Source: a virus. Taken from it: a stretch of DNA of 21,859 nt. The stretch's first letter is position 1. Every line of letters begins with the position of its first letter. The notes under the pieces are model-generated. The model ran no database searches. It saw nothing but the letters and a program-made list of their open reading frames with translations, and was not told where the DNA came from. The stretch covers positions 1 to 21,859 of the IMG/VR virus record IMGVR_UViG_3300033233_000173; one strand, 5' to 3'. The translations under genes were made by a program, and so were the position numbers. Of this stretch, positions 1 to 6,407 are shown in pieces.

Positions 1-8
1 CTGTAAAA

Positions 9-168
9 AAGCATGCTTGCCGATGCCCGCCACCCCGCACCCGTATAATCCCGGTACCATCTAGCCCAATGTCAACTTGTCACACCCTGATGTCAACTAT
101 AACACCCGCAACATCAACAACTTCCACCACCCCGAAAAATAGTGATTGTCAACTACCGGAGAATCTGA
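9..168 (+). promoter_or_regulatory. Leader and probable promoter region of the packaging/structural operon
   Basis: This AT-richer stretch precedes the first gene. It holds a consensus -10 box TATAAT at 44-49, but no good -35 at 17 bp (TTGCCG at 17-22 is 21 bp away), so this promoter would need an activator. A second candidate is TTGTCA (77-82) with TATAAC (98-103), spacer 15 bp. The octamer TGTCAACT occurs at 70-77, 91-98 and 147-154. The first two copies are 21 bp apart, about two helical turns, and share flanking ACACC-like bases, as operator sites often do. A perfect palindrome AAGCATGCTT lies at 9-18. No convincing gene is seen here. Promoter function is inferred. Confidence 0.4.
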
Positions 169-390
169 ATGCTCCCGCTCGTGCATACGAGAATCGAGTT
201 TTTCGGTCGCCCTTATCGCGGGCGCCTCGCCATCACCCGAGGGTTGTGGCAGATGGGCCTGTGCGTGAATCTTGGGTCGTTCCTGGTGGGCGTCTCCATC
301 TTCAGCCTGCGCTACCCCAGCTTCGAGCTGGACGTCGGATTCTTCAGCGTGGACGTCTCGCGCCAGCAAGTCTGGACTCACTCCCGATGA
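169..390 (+). CDS. Small hypothetical phage protein (73 aa)
   Basis: I do not recognise this gene. The product has alternating hydrophobic and basic residues, with a hydrophobic centre at about residues 27-47 (GLWQMGLCVNLGSFLVGVSI) that may be a short membrane-associated or buried segment. The next gene starts inside its stop codon (ATGA at 387-390), which supports it as a real, translationally coupled first gene of the operon. A minus-strand reading frame across the same DNA has no such coupling and a shadow-like composition. The upstream bases cggagaatctg hold a weak GGAG, one of the few Shine-Dalgarno-like sequences in the window. Confidence 0.55.
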   Translation: MLPLVHTRIEFFGRPYRGRLAITRGLWQMGLCVNLGSFLVGVSIFSLRYPSFELDVGFFSVDVSRQQVWTHSR

Positions 391-635
391 ACCTCATCCT
401 GGACGAGTTCACCTCGCTGAAGGTGTCACGCCAGCGGCGCTATCAGCTGCGCCGCGAGCGGGATGGTCTCTGCCGGCTCTGTGGCGAGCCTGTGGAGGCC
501 CCGAGCCACTACTGCGCGAAGCACCGCGCCGAGCAGGCGGCGAGGATGACCCCGGACGGCCTCAAGCGGCGTCGTCGCCGGAAACTCCGCCAGCTTCGTC
601 AGTCCCGCCCGGTGGACCCCCGAGACCTTATCTGA
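387..635 (+). CDS. Small zinc-finger-like basic protein (82 aa)
   Basis: The product is very basic and carries a CX2C-X10-CX2H cluster (C29, C32, C43, H46) that looks like a single zinc-binding knuckle, followed by an Arg/Lys-rich tail (RRRRRKLRQLR near residues 62-72). This suggests a small DNA- or RNA-binding protein. Such zinc-ribbon proteins are common beside terminase genes, but this exact family is not known to me. The start is the ATG overlapping the previous stop. A longer in-frame extension back to position 69 exists, but it runs through the leader repeats and reads as non-coding sequence. Confidence 0.6.
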   Translation: MNLILDEFTSLKVSRQRRYQLRRERDGLCRLCGEPVEAPSHYCAKHRAEQAARMTPDGLKRRRRRKLRQLRQSRPVDPRDLI

Positions 636-638
636 ACC

Positions 639-1142
639 ATGCCTGTCACGCATACATCCGGCACGAAAATCGGCATGGCCAACGGGCGCCGTGTCAACGC
701 CCAGACCCGCTGGTCCAAGAAGTTCGACGCGTTCGGCGTCATCAATCTGGCGCGCGAGCGGTCCAAGCAGGCCATCCTGAAGCTGGAGAAGCTGATGAAT
801 GGGGACGCGGGCACGATCAAGGTCATGAACCCCAAGACGGGGGAGCTGATGACCGTGCCGGTGGAGGTGCCGGCGACCGTGCAGGCCAAGTGCGCGGAAC
901 TCATCATCGAGCGGGCCTACGGCAAGAGCCCCCAGGCCATCCTGGTGGACGACGGCAAGAATCTCCTTCAGGACCGGACACTCACCGTCGCCGAGAAGAT
1001 CGTGGCGCTCCAGCAGGCGCGGGAGGCGGGACCCTCCACCGACCTCGAAGCGTCAGAGATCACCGAGGTGGACGCGACCCCGGCCCTCGCGCTCCCGGAG
1101 CCCGCCCCCAACTCAACCATCAACCCCCTGGACCTCATATGA
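639..1142 (+). CDS. Probable terminase small subunit or packaging-associated protein
   Basis: The 167-aa protein has a basic N-terminus and a central helical region (about residues 35-95). That region ends in a segment reading AERAYGKSP-like (actual: IIERAYGKSPQAI), which resembles the 'aelLLdRayGKp' segment of phage small-terminase-like and DUF5681-type proteins. The C-terminus is acidic and Pro/Ala-rich and probably disordered. Small terminase subunits bind the packaging initiation site and recruit the large subunit. The position two genes before the terminase large subunit supports the role. It starts 3 bp after the previous stop, and the next gene overlaps its stop. No clear helix-turn-helix could be assigned by eye, so the call is moderate. 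Confidence 0.5.
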   Translation: MPVTHTSGTKIGMANGRRVNAQTRWSKKFDAFGVINLARERSKQAILKLEKLMNGDAGTIKVMNPKTGELMTVPVEVPATVQAKCAELIIERAYGKSPQAILVDDGKNLLQDRTLTVAEKIVALQQAREAGPSTDLEASEITEVDATPALALPEPAPNSTINPLDLI

Positions 1143-1498
1143 ACGACGCCGAAGACGACCTCACCAACCCCACCGATCAAGCCCGGGTTCACGCATCCAA
1201 GGACGTGATGTCGGAGCAAGGACTGATTCTGGTGTTGCTGAAGCACCAGTCGTTGAGCACGCAGCTGGACGATCTCCTGAATCAGCAGCGCGAGATAGAT
1301 CGTCAGATGGTGCGAGTTCGCGATCAACTGCGGGGGATTCGGCAGACCTTGGCGAAGCACACGCAGGCGCTTGAGCAGTCGGAAGCCGTCCTGATCGACG
1401 GTTGGGTGCATTACGTGGGTCTGGTGGGGAGCGCCTTCGGAGGCGTCGCGGAGGTCTACCCGCAGATCATCAAGCCTATCGTGGCCGCTGCGTCATGA
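1139..1498 (+). CDS. Hypothetical coiled-coil protein (119 aa)
   Basis: This gene begins in the stop codon of the previous one (ATGA). The acidic N-terminus is followed by a long heptad-like helix at about residues 35-85 (repeated L/I/V spacing with Q, R and E), predicted as a coiled coil. A more hydrophobic C-terminus follows (VHYVGLVGSAFGGVAEVYPQ), which could be a membrane-interacting helix. I do not recognise the family. The architecture of a coiled coil followed by a hydrophobic tail is seen in haemolysin XhlA-like phage proteins, where the membrane segment is also C-terminal, but the match is too vague to assert. A longer same-frame ORF starting at 272 is a shadow. Confidence 0.55.
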   Translation: MNDAEDDLTNPTDQARVHASKDVMSEQGLILVLLKHQSLSTQLDDLLNQQREIDRQMVRVRDQLRGIRQTLAKHTQALEQSEAVLIDGWVHYVGLVGSAFGGVAEVYPQIIKPIVAAAS

Positions 1499-1764
1499 GA
1501 ACCCAGCAGGACCTCATTCGCGAGATGCACGCCGCGGCGCCCCCGCGCGCCCCGGAGGATCCGCTCCGGTCGTTCCTGTCGGAAGTGGTCCTGCGCGACC
1601 ACGCGCGGCTGCTCAAGGTGACTTTGCGCAAGCTGCATCCCGGCGAGCGCATCCGCCCGGGGGACCTCCACAGCGTCGCGGGGGCGCTCGCACGGGTGCC
1701 GTGGCGCCTCTGGGGCCGCCGCACGGCCGCGCCGGTGCTCAACGACGTGTATCGACTGATCTGA
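1495..1764 (+). CDS. Small hypothetical protein upstream of terminase (89 aa)
   Basis: The start ATG overlaps the preceding stop (ATGA at 1495-1498). The product is helical and basic, with many Arg and Leu residues and no recognisable motif. It ends 6 bp before the large terminase start. Genes of this size directly upstream of terL are sometimes small terminase subunits, so this and the 639-1142 gene are the two candidates for that role. The latter has the better sequence resemblance. Codon use is GC-rich, like its neighbours, so it appears to be a native part of the operon. Confidence 0.5.
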   Translation: MRTQQDLIREMHAAAPPRAPEDPLRSFLSEVVLRDHARLLKVTLRKLHPGERIRPGDLHSVAGALARVPWRLWGRRTAAPVLNDVYRLI

Positions 1765-1770
1765 TACCGC

Positions 1771-3156
1771 ATGACGACCGGAGACTTCATCGGCTTCTGG
1801 GACTACTTCAGCACGTGCTTCGTGCCCTTTCAGAACCTGGAGCTGCCGCTGAAGCCGCTGCACCGGGGTATGTGCGACCTGCTGGAGCGAGCCGTGCTGG
1901 GGGAGCGCGCCAAGAGCTTCTACGTCGTGAACATTCCGCCGCGGGTGGGCAAGACGAAGACCATGGAGGCCCTCGTGACGTGGATGCTCGCCTACTTCCC
2001 CGACGCCCAGATCATCTACACCTCCTACTCCAACGACCTCGCCAAGACCTCTGTCCGCTACTCGCAGGAGGTCATGGCCAGTCCGTGGTACTGCGAGCTG
2101 TTCTCGACCCGGCTCGGCAACATTCGGCAAGCCGACCACTTCACAACTACGGCAGGCGGCAAGGTCTACGGTGATGGGGTCGGCGGCAGCCTCACCGGCC
2201 TGGGGGCGGGGCTGAAGCGCAAGGCCGGCGGGTTCATCATCGTCGACGACCCCGCGAAACCAGACGAGGCCCTCTCGCGGGTCGAGTCGGAGAAGCTGAA
2301 GTTCTGGTTCGAGAATACACTGAAGAGTCGGCGCAACAGCTCCTCGTGGACGCCGATCGTGATCTGCGCGCAGCGGCTGTCGACCGACGACCTGCCCGGC
2401 TTCCTGCTGGAGAACTACCCCGACGACGTGGAACTCATCAAGTTCCCCGCCCTCGTGAACGGCGAGAGCATCATCCCGGAGACCGTCTCAACGAAGGAGC
2501 TGCTCGACACCCAGCGGGTCAATCCGTTCGCCTTCAGCGCGCAATACATGCAGGAGCCGGTCGTCTTGGGCGGCAACCTGATCAAGCTGGCGGACTTCCA
2601 CTACTACGACTACGGGGAGCCCCCGCGGCTGGAGTTCAAGGTCATCACCTGTGACACGGCGATCAAGGCCAAGCAATCGAACGACTTCTCCGTCCTCCAG
2701 TGCTGGGGTCGGTCGCTGCGCCGTGCGTTCCTCATCGATCAGGCCCGCGGCAAGTGGAGCGGCAACGAGCTGCTGAAGAACTCCCGCGCCTTCTACGAGA
2801 AGCACAACAAGGCGGCGAGCCCCGTCAACTACATGAGCGTGGAGGAGGCGGCGGTAGGGTTTCCGCTGATACAAGACCTGCGGAAGAAGGGCATCCCCGC
2901 CCGCGGCGTCATCCGCACGAAGGACAAAGTCACCCGGGTTCACGAGATGCTGCCGTACCAAGCCACCGGCATGGTCTATCTCCCCAAAGGGGCGCCGTGG
3001 CTGTCGGCGTTCGAGGCGGAGTGCGCCCAGTTCCGGGCGGACGGCAAGAGCACGCACGATGATCAGGTCGATTGCGCCACTGATGGCGTAACTTTGTGTT
3101 TGGGTAAGGGAACAAGCATCCTAAGTGTCTTAGGACCAAGGAAAAAGGCGGGTTGA
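1771..3156 (+). CDS. terL: Terminase large subunit (packaging ATPase/nuclease)
   Basis: The 461-aa protein cuts concatemeric phage DNA and pumps it into the prohead. A Walker A-like motif PPRVGKTKT lies at residues 56-64 (K61). A Walker B GGFIIVDD lies at 153-160, with acidic residues following. The RNase H-like nuclease begins with VITCDTA (D295) and closes with HDDQVD (429-434), whose Asp residues would bind metal. Length fits the family. The last ~30 codons (from about 3058) lose the GC-rich third positions of the rest of the gene and include GTA, CTA, TTA and AGG. This break adjoins the HNH gene and suggests an exchanged or intron-invaded 3' end. The residues after DQVD still read as a plausible native C-terminus (TSILSVLG), so the gene may be intact. 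Confidence 0.93.
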   Translation: MTTGDFIGFWDYFSTCFVPFQNLELPLKPLHRGMCDLLERAVLGERAKSFYVVNIPPRVGKTKTMEALVTWMLAYFPDAQIIYTSYSNDLAKTSVRYSQEVMASPWYCELFSTRLGNIRQADHFTTTAGGKVYGDGVGGSLTGLGAGLKRKAGGFIIVDDPAKPDEALSRVESEKLKFWFENTLKSRRNSSSWTPIVICAQRLSTDDLPGFLLENYPDDVELIKFPALVNGESIIPETVSTKELLDTQRVNPFAFSAQYMQEPVVLGGNLIKLADFHYYDYGEPPRLEFKVITCDTAIKAKQSNDFSVLQCWGRSLRRAFLIDQARGKWSGNELLKNSRAFYEKHNKAASPVNYMSVEEAAVGFPLIQDLRKKGIPARGVIRTKDKVTRVHEMLPYQATGMVYLPKGAPWLSAFEAECAQFRADGKSTHDDQVDCATDGVTLCLGKGTSILSVLGPRKKAG

Positions 3157-4004
3157 TTAAAAGACTGGACACAATCTCAGATGGGATTAACGTGCGTAAA
3201 TGATCCACTCTGAAGCGATCGTTTACAAGGAAATAGTTTTTCGTCGTTATCCGGGGTCCCGGGTAAAGGCTCACCGGAATTACTACCGGCCGCATTCCGG
3301 GCACGTCAGCAATGGAGTGCAGGCGCTCCACCAAGAGATCTGGAAGGACCATCACGGGGCGATCCCCAAGGGAAAAGTGGTTCATCACCAAGACGGGAAC
3401 CCACTCAACAACCAACCCAATAACTTGATCCTTATCACTCAGCGCGAACATCTGGCGGTCCACCGCGCACGAGGCGACTGGGACCCGAGCAGCAGGAAGC
3501 AACTCCGGCATTTGAAGAGCATTCGCGGTCTTACTAAAGCGTGGCACAAGTCGACAGCTGGCTGGAAGTGGCACAGCCAAAACTCCAAGCAGTTGTGGAA
3601 GAAGAAAGAGGTGATGACGAAAGCCTGTGTTGAATGTCAAAAGACCTTCCGTACGAAAGTCGTTTCGGCTCGCTTTTGTTCAGCGCGATGTCAAGGTCGC
3701 GCCCGACGTAAGAACCCGGACCAATACGTGGAGAAAACGTGCGAGGTCTGCGGCGAGAAATTCAGCATCTTCAAATGCGAACTGAGCCGGTCTGACCGAC
3801 CCGTGCAGCGTACTTGTTCGCGCGTTTGTGGGTGGACGTTGCGGTCGATAAATTAGAGTTGATCGTCGGAGGCCGATCCGTCACGGTCAGCTTTCGTCAG
3901 TCGTTCTTTGCACAGTCTCCGGGCTGAGTGGAACGTATGTGGGGTAGAAAACAAGCGAAGGAAGAGTGAACTCCGCCCGGAGACGAAAGACTTTGACTCC
4001 CCAC
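3094..4004 (+). ncRNA. Candidate group I intron core around the HNH gene (ends not determined)
   Basis: Several pairings fit group I order. A P3-like pair is TTGTGT (3094-3099) with ACACAA (3169-3174). A P7-like pair is AGACTG (3162-3167) with CAGTCT (3913-3918). The 3' strand of P3 lies two bases after the 5' strand of P7, as in group I cores, and AAGACTGGAC resembles the conserved R element. A perfect hairpin TCCTAAG-TGT-CTTAGGA (3119-3135) could be a P5-like arm. The HNH reading frame would sit in the P8 loop. Downstream, GTCTCCGGG (3915-3923) pairs with CCCGGAGAC (3976-3984), in competition with part of P7. Against it: no convincing second terL exon is seen before the terminator, and terL reads through to its own stop. 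Splice sites are not assigned. Confidence 0.35.
3200..3856 (+). CDS. HNH homing endonuclease
   Basis: The 218-aa protein has an HNH_3-type nuclease core: HQEIWKDHHG (44-53), then VHHQDGNPLNNQPNNL (61-76), with H62/H63, D65 and Asn residues as the expected catalytic and metal ligands, and H84/H88 after it. The C-terminal half carries two zinc-ribbon clusters (C143, C146, C160, C164, and C181, C184, C206, C210), typical DNA-recognition parts of intron-encoded and free-standing HNH enzymes. These nick or cut a target in an allele lacking the element and so spread it. Codons are AT-richer than in flanking phage genes, a sign of separate origin. Its place at the 3' end of terL fits a selfish insertion at a conserved gene. 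Confidence 0.85.
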   Translation: MIHSEAIVYKEIVFRRYPGSRVKAHRNYYRPHSGHVSNGVQALHQEIWKDHHGAIPKGKVVHHQDGNPLNNQPNNLILITQREHLAVHRARGDWDPSSRKQLRHLKSIRGLTKAWHKSTAGWKWHSQNSKQLWKKKEVMTKACVECQKTFRTKVVSARFCSARCQGRARRKNPDQYVEKTCEVCGEKFSIFKCELSRSDRPVQRTCSRVCGWTLRSIN

Positions 4005-4110
4005 CGCGAACTGTTTTTCTGGTCTCCTCTCAAGGGTACTTCACCCCGATAAAAACATGCTCCGGGTCAGAAAGCCGGATACCGATTAACTCCAAAAGCC
4101 TTACCAAGAT
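3857..4110 (+). other. Non-coding stretch between HNH gene and terminator
   Basis: No credible gene is seen in this stretch. A frame open from 3908 runs on antisense to the next gene and has shadow-like composition. The DNA holds complementary segments: GTCTCCGGG (3915-3923) with CCCGGAGAC (3976-3984), and GTGGGG (3939-3944) with CCCCAC (3999-4004). The two helices would cross, forming a pseudoknot, if both formed fully. This is compatible with the 3' half of a folded intron RNA. Base composition is less GC-rich than the structural genes. Confidence 0.4.
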
Positions 4111-4145
4111 AGCCCGGTGCCTCTCAGCACCGGGCTTCTTCGTTT
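4111..4145 (+). terminator. Rho-independent terminator after terL/HNH
   Basis: A perfect 10-bp stem, AGCCCGGTGC (4111-4120) with GCACCGGGCT (4127-4136), closes a 6-base loop (CTCTCA). The T-rich run TTCTTCGTTTT follows on the + strand. It would end transcripts of the packaging genes and HNH gene. It also sits just past the stop of the convergent minus-strand gene (ends at 4146), so it probably helps to stop that transcript too, although the minus-strand side lacks a clean U-tract. Confidence 0.8.
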
Positions 4146-4871
4146 TCAGGCGTGGCCCTTGGTGGTCTCCTGCGCCCCGGGCTGATGCAGCTTCAGCATG
4201 TCCATCATCCCCATGTGGCCGACCTGCACTTTCGGATCGACGTAGATCGTCTCGCCGTGCTCGCGAGCGCGGAGGGAGAACATGAAATCCTCCGGCATCC
4301 GCCGCCGATAGCGCCGGCCCGGCACCCACTCACCCTCGACCGGACCCATGGCGAAGACCTCGTGGCCCGTCTCGCCGCGGTAGGCGAAGTCCTCGATCTC
4401 GTATTGCCATTCTGGATGCAGGGCGATCATCTCCTCTACGAGCCCGAGGTCGATGCAGGTGAAGCCGGTGGCCACCTCGAAGACTTCCCAGAGCCCGGGC
4501 TTCTTCGCCGACTCCTTGGCCCAGCCGCCATAGCTCCAGCGCAGTTCCATACCCTTGAGCGGGTAGAGGCCTGCGATATATCGCACCGCGGGGTCCTTCA
4601 TCCACGAGAGCAGCTGGCCGAGGTGCTCCGGGCCGAAGACCTCGTCAGCGTCGATGAAGAGGATCTTCGAGGCGTCGGTCTTCGTGAGCGCATGGTGCAG
4701 CATCAGGTTCCGCGCATGGGCGATGTCGCAGCCGCCACCGGGTATGAGTTGGAAGCGCCAGTCCTCGATTTTCGAGAGAGCAACGCGGATTAGGGCCATG
4801 CTGGTTTCCCAGCGGGTGGTGCCGTCACGCAGGCCCACGCCTATGACGACTGATTTGGGATCTCGGGTCAT
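4146..4871 (-). CDS. Glycosyltransferase-like protein (GT-A fold), antisense cargo gene
   Basis: The 241-aa protein resembles small GT-A (family 2/Anp1-like) glycosyltransferases found in phages. It starts with a strand-turn segment SVVIGVGLRDG, has a conserved-looking DIAHARN (49-55), and a DxD-type motif in ILFIDADE (70-77; D74, D76) that would bind metal and nucleotide sugar. A later EDFMFSLRA and VGHMG fit acceptor-side elements of the family. It could decorate virion proteins or modify host surface or phage DNA sugars; the substrate is unknown. It is the only clearly supported gene on the minus strand and splits the packaging genes from the portal, the usual look of a moron with its own transcription. 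Its start lies 48 bp from the portal ATG. No Shine-Dalgarno sequence is seen. Confidence 0.7.
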   Translation of the reverse strand: MTRDPKSVVIGVGLRDGTTRWETSMALIRVALSKIEDWRFQLIPGGGCDIAHARNLMLHHALTKTDASKILFIDADEVFGPEHLGQLLSWMKDPAVRYIAGLYPLKGMELRWSYGGWAKESAKKPGLWEVFEVATGFTCIDLGLVEEMIALHPEWQYEIEDFAYRGETGHEVFAMGPVEGEWVPGRRYRRRMPEDFMFSLRAREHGETIYVDPKVQVGHMGMMDMLKLHQPGAQETTKGHA

Positions 4872-4919
4872 TGCGCCAAAGAGTTGACAAAAAGTCCGGT
4901 CCGTATCAAGACACGAAAA

Positions 4920-6407
4920 ATGCCTTCGGTCATGCCAGCAGCCTCGAACCCGTCGATTATCAGCCGGATCAACAGCTTGGAATCACTGGTCGACGCGCTG
5001 ACGCCGACGCAGGTTCCCCTCCAAACCACCCAGACGATTGCGCAGCCGTACACGCTGGCCCTGGGCAACGCCTACACTCCGCTCACCCTCAACCGCATCC
5101 TGTTGTCGTACTCGTTCATGACGCAGGGACTGGTGCAGACGGTCATCAAGCAGCCGGTTGACGACGCGTTCCGCGGTGGTTTCATCATCAAGACGGACGA
5201 ACTGGATGAGGCTGAGTTGAAGCAGTTGCACGCCGCCCTGAAGCGCCCGCGGCGCATCGGCCGCTCGAAGAAGCTCAACCGCAATGTCAATCCGAACGCG
5301 TGCGTGAACCTCGGGCATTCGGACCTGCGGGTCATCAAGGACGTGCTCAACTGGTCGCGGCTCTACGGTGGCGCCGGGCTCATCGTGAACACGGATCAGG
5401 ATTTCCGCACGGAGCTGGACATCGAGAAGATCCGGCAGGATTCCCCGCTGGAGTTCATCGCGGCTGACCGCTGGGAGTTGATCCTTTCGCAGACCAACAT
5501 CTACGCCGAGACCACCCCGACGCCGTTCAACTACTATGGACTGCCGTTGAACCGCACGCGCGTGGTGAAGGTGCTTGGCGTCGAGGCGCCCTCATACATC
5601 CGGCTCCGGTTGCAAGGCTGGGGCATGAGCGAGATCGAGCGGTGCATCCGGGCGATCAACTCGTTCGTGAAGTTCGAGTCGCTCATCTTCGAGTTGATCG
5701 ACGAGGCCAAGATCGACGTGTTCTCGATCATGGGGTTCAACGACTCCTTGCTCACCGACGATGGCACGGCTAACACCCAGCGCCGGGTGGACCTCGCCAA
5801 CCGGATGAAAAACTTCCAGAATGCTCTCGTGATGGACAAGGAGGACCAGTATCAGCAGAAGCAAATCACGTGGTCCGGGCTGGCGGAGTTGTGGAATCAG
5901 CTTCGGCTGAACCTTTCGGCCGCCTTGAAGATCCCGATGAACAAACTGTTCGGCGAGAGCGCCACGGGGTTTGGTGGCGGCGAGGACGCGCTGGAGAACT
6001 ACAACACCATCGTCGAGCAGGTGCGCGTGGATGCGGACCCCGTCGTCATGGAAGTGGTCGATCTGCGCTGCCAGCAGCTGTTCGGCTTCGTGCCGGACTA
6101 CGAAGTCATCTGGCCGGAGCTGAAGGTGCTCGATGGCGTCCAAGCCGAGCAGGTGAAGACTTCCAAGCAGAAGCGGGTCATGGAGCAGTTCCAGGCCCGG
6201 CTCACCACCGGCCGCGAAGCGTCTTCGATCCTGCGCACTGAGGGCCTGCTCAACATTGAGACCGAGGTCTCGAAGGGCCTGCGCGAAGTCGAGCCGATGG
6301 GGCCGAACGACGGCGATCCGTCTGCGGTCGCCCTCGACGCGCAGAAGCAGCAGGCCGACGCCCAGAACAAAGCCAAGGAGAAGAAGGACCCCAAGTCCAA
6401 GAAGTGA
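4920..6407 (+). CDS. Portal protein (DUF1073/Phage_portal_3 type)
   Basis: The 495-aa portal forms the dodecameric ring through which DNA enters and leaves the head and docks terminase and neck proteins. Diagnostic stretches are the segment around VIKQPVDDAFRGG, DWSRLYGGAGLIV-like (actual NWSRLYGGAGLIV), GWGMSEIERC, and IPMNKLFGESATGFGGGED followed by NYNTIVEQVR, all in the order of the DUF1073 family. The C-terminus is Gln/Lys-rich and probably disordered. I chose ATG 4920; an in-frame TTG at 4884 would add 12 residues and overlaps the divergent promoter space. Neither start has a clear Shine-Dalgarno. Databases may label this domain anti-CBASS Acb1-like, but the HxT motifs of the Acb1 nuclease are not seen. 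Confidence 0.88.
   Translation: MPSVMPAASNPSIISRINSLESLVDALTPTQVPLQTTQTIAQPYTLALGNAYTPLTLNRILLSYSFMTQGLVQTVIKQPVDDAFRGGFIIKTDELDEAELKQLHAALKRPRRIGRSKKLNRNVNPNACVNLGHSDLRVIKDVLNWSRLYGGAGLIVNTDQDFRTELDIEKIRQDSPLEFIAADRWELILSQTNIYAETTPTPFNYYGLPLNRTRVVKVLGVEAPSYIRLRLQGWGMSEIERCIRAINSFVKFESLIFELIDEAKIDVFSIMGFNDSLLTDDGTANTQRRVDLANRMKNFQNALVMDKEDQYQQKQITWSGLAELWNQLRLNLSAALKIPMNKLFGESATGFGGGEDALENYNTIVEQVRVDADPVVMEVVDLRCQQLFGFVPDYEVIWPELKVLDGVQAEQVKTSKQKRVMEQFQARLTTGREASSILRTEGLLNIETEVSKGLREVEPMGPNDGDPSAVALDAQKQQADAQNKAKEKKDPKSKK

Noticed and set aside
272-1498. A 408-aa plus-strand frame spanning several small genes
   Set aside because: Only the part from ATG 1139 is plausible. The upstream part is Arg/Gly/Pro-rich, antagonises the coupled genes at 387 and 639, and is the usual shadow of GC-rich coding DNA.
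3908-4285. A 125-aa plus-strand frame after the HNH gene, considered as a second terL exon
   Set aside because: Its sequence has no terminase-like content, it passes through the terminator hairpin and runs antisense into the glycosyltransferase-like gene.
4884-4919. TTG 4884 as the portal start, and TTGACA at 4884-4889 as a -35 box for the portal gene
   Set aside because: ATG 4920 is a better start. The nearest -10-like TATCAA (4904-4909) leaves a 14-bp spacer, too short for a good promoter, so I kept only the repeat-motif observation.
4920-6407. Anti-CBASS (Acb1) function for the portal-like protein
   Set aside because: The family name used for this domain mentions Acb1, but the two HxT motifs of the nuclease are not seen, and the position before a MuF gene fits a portal.
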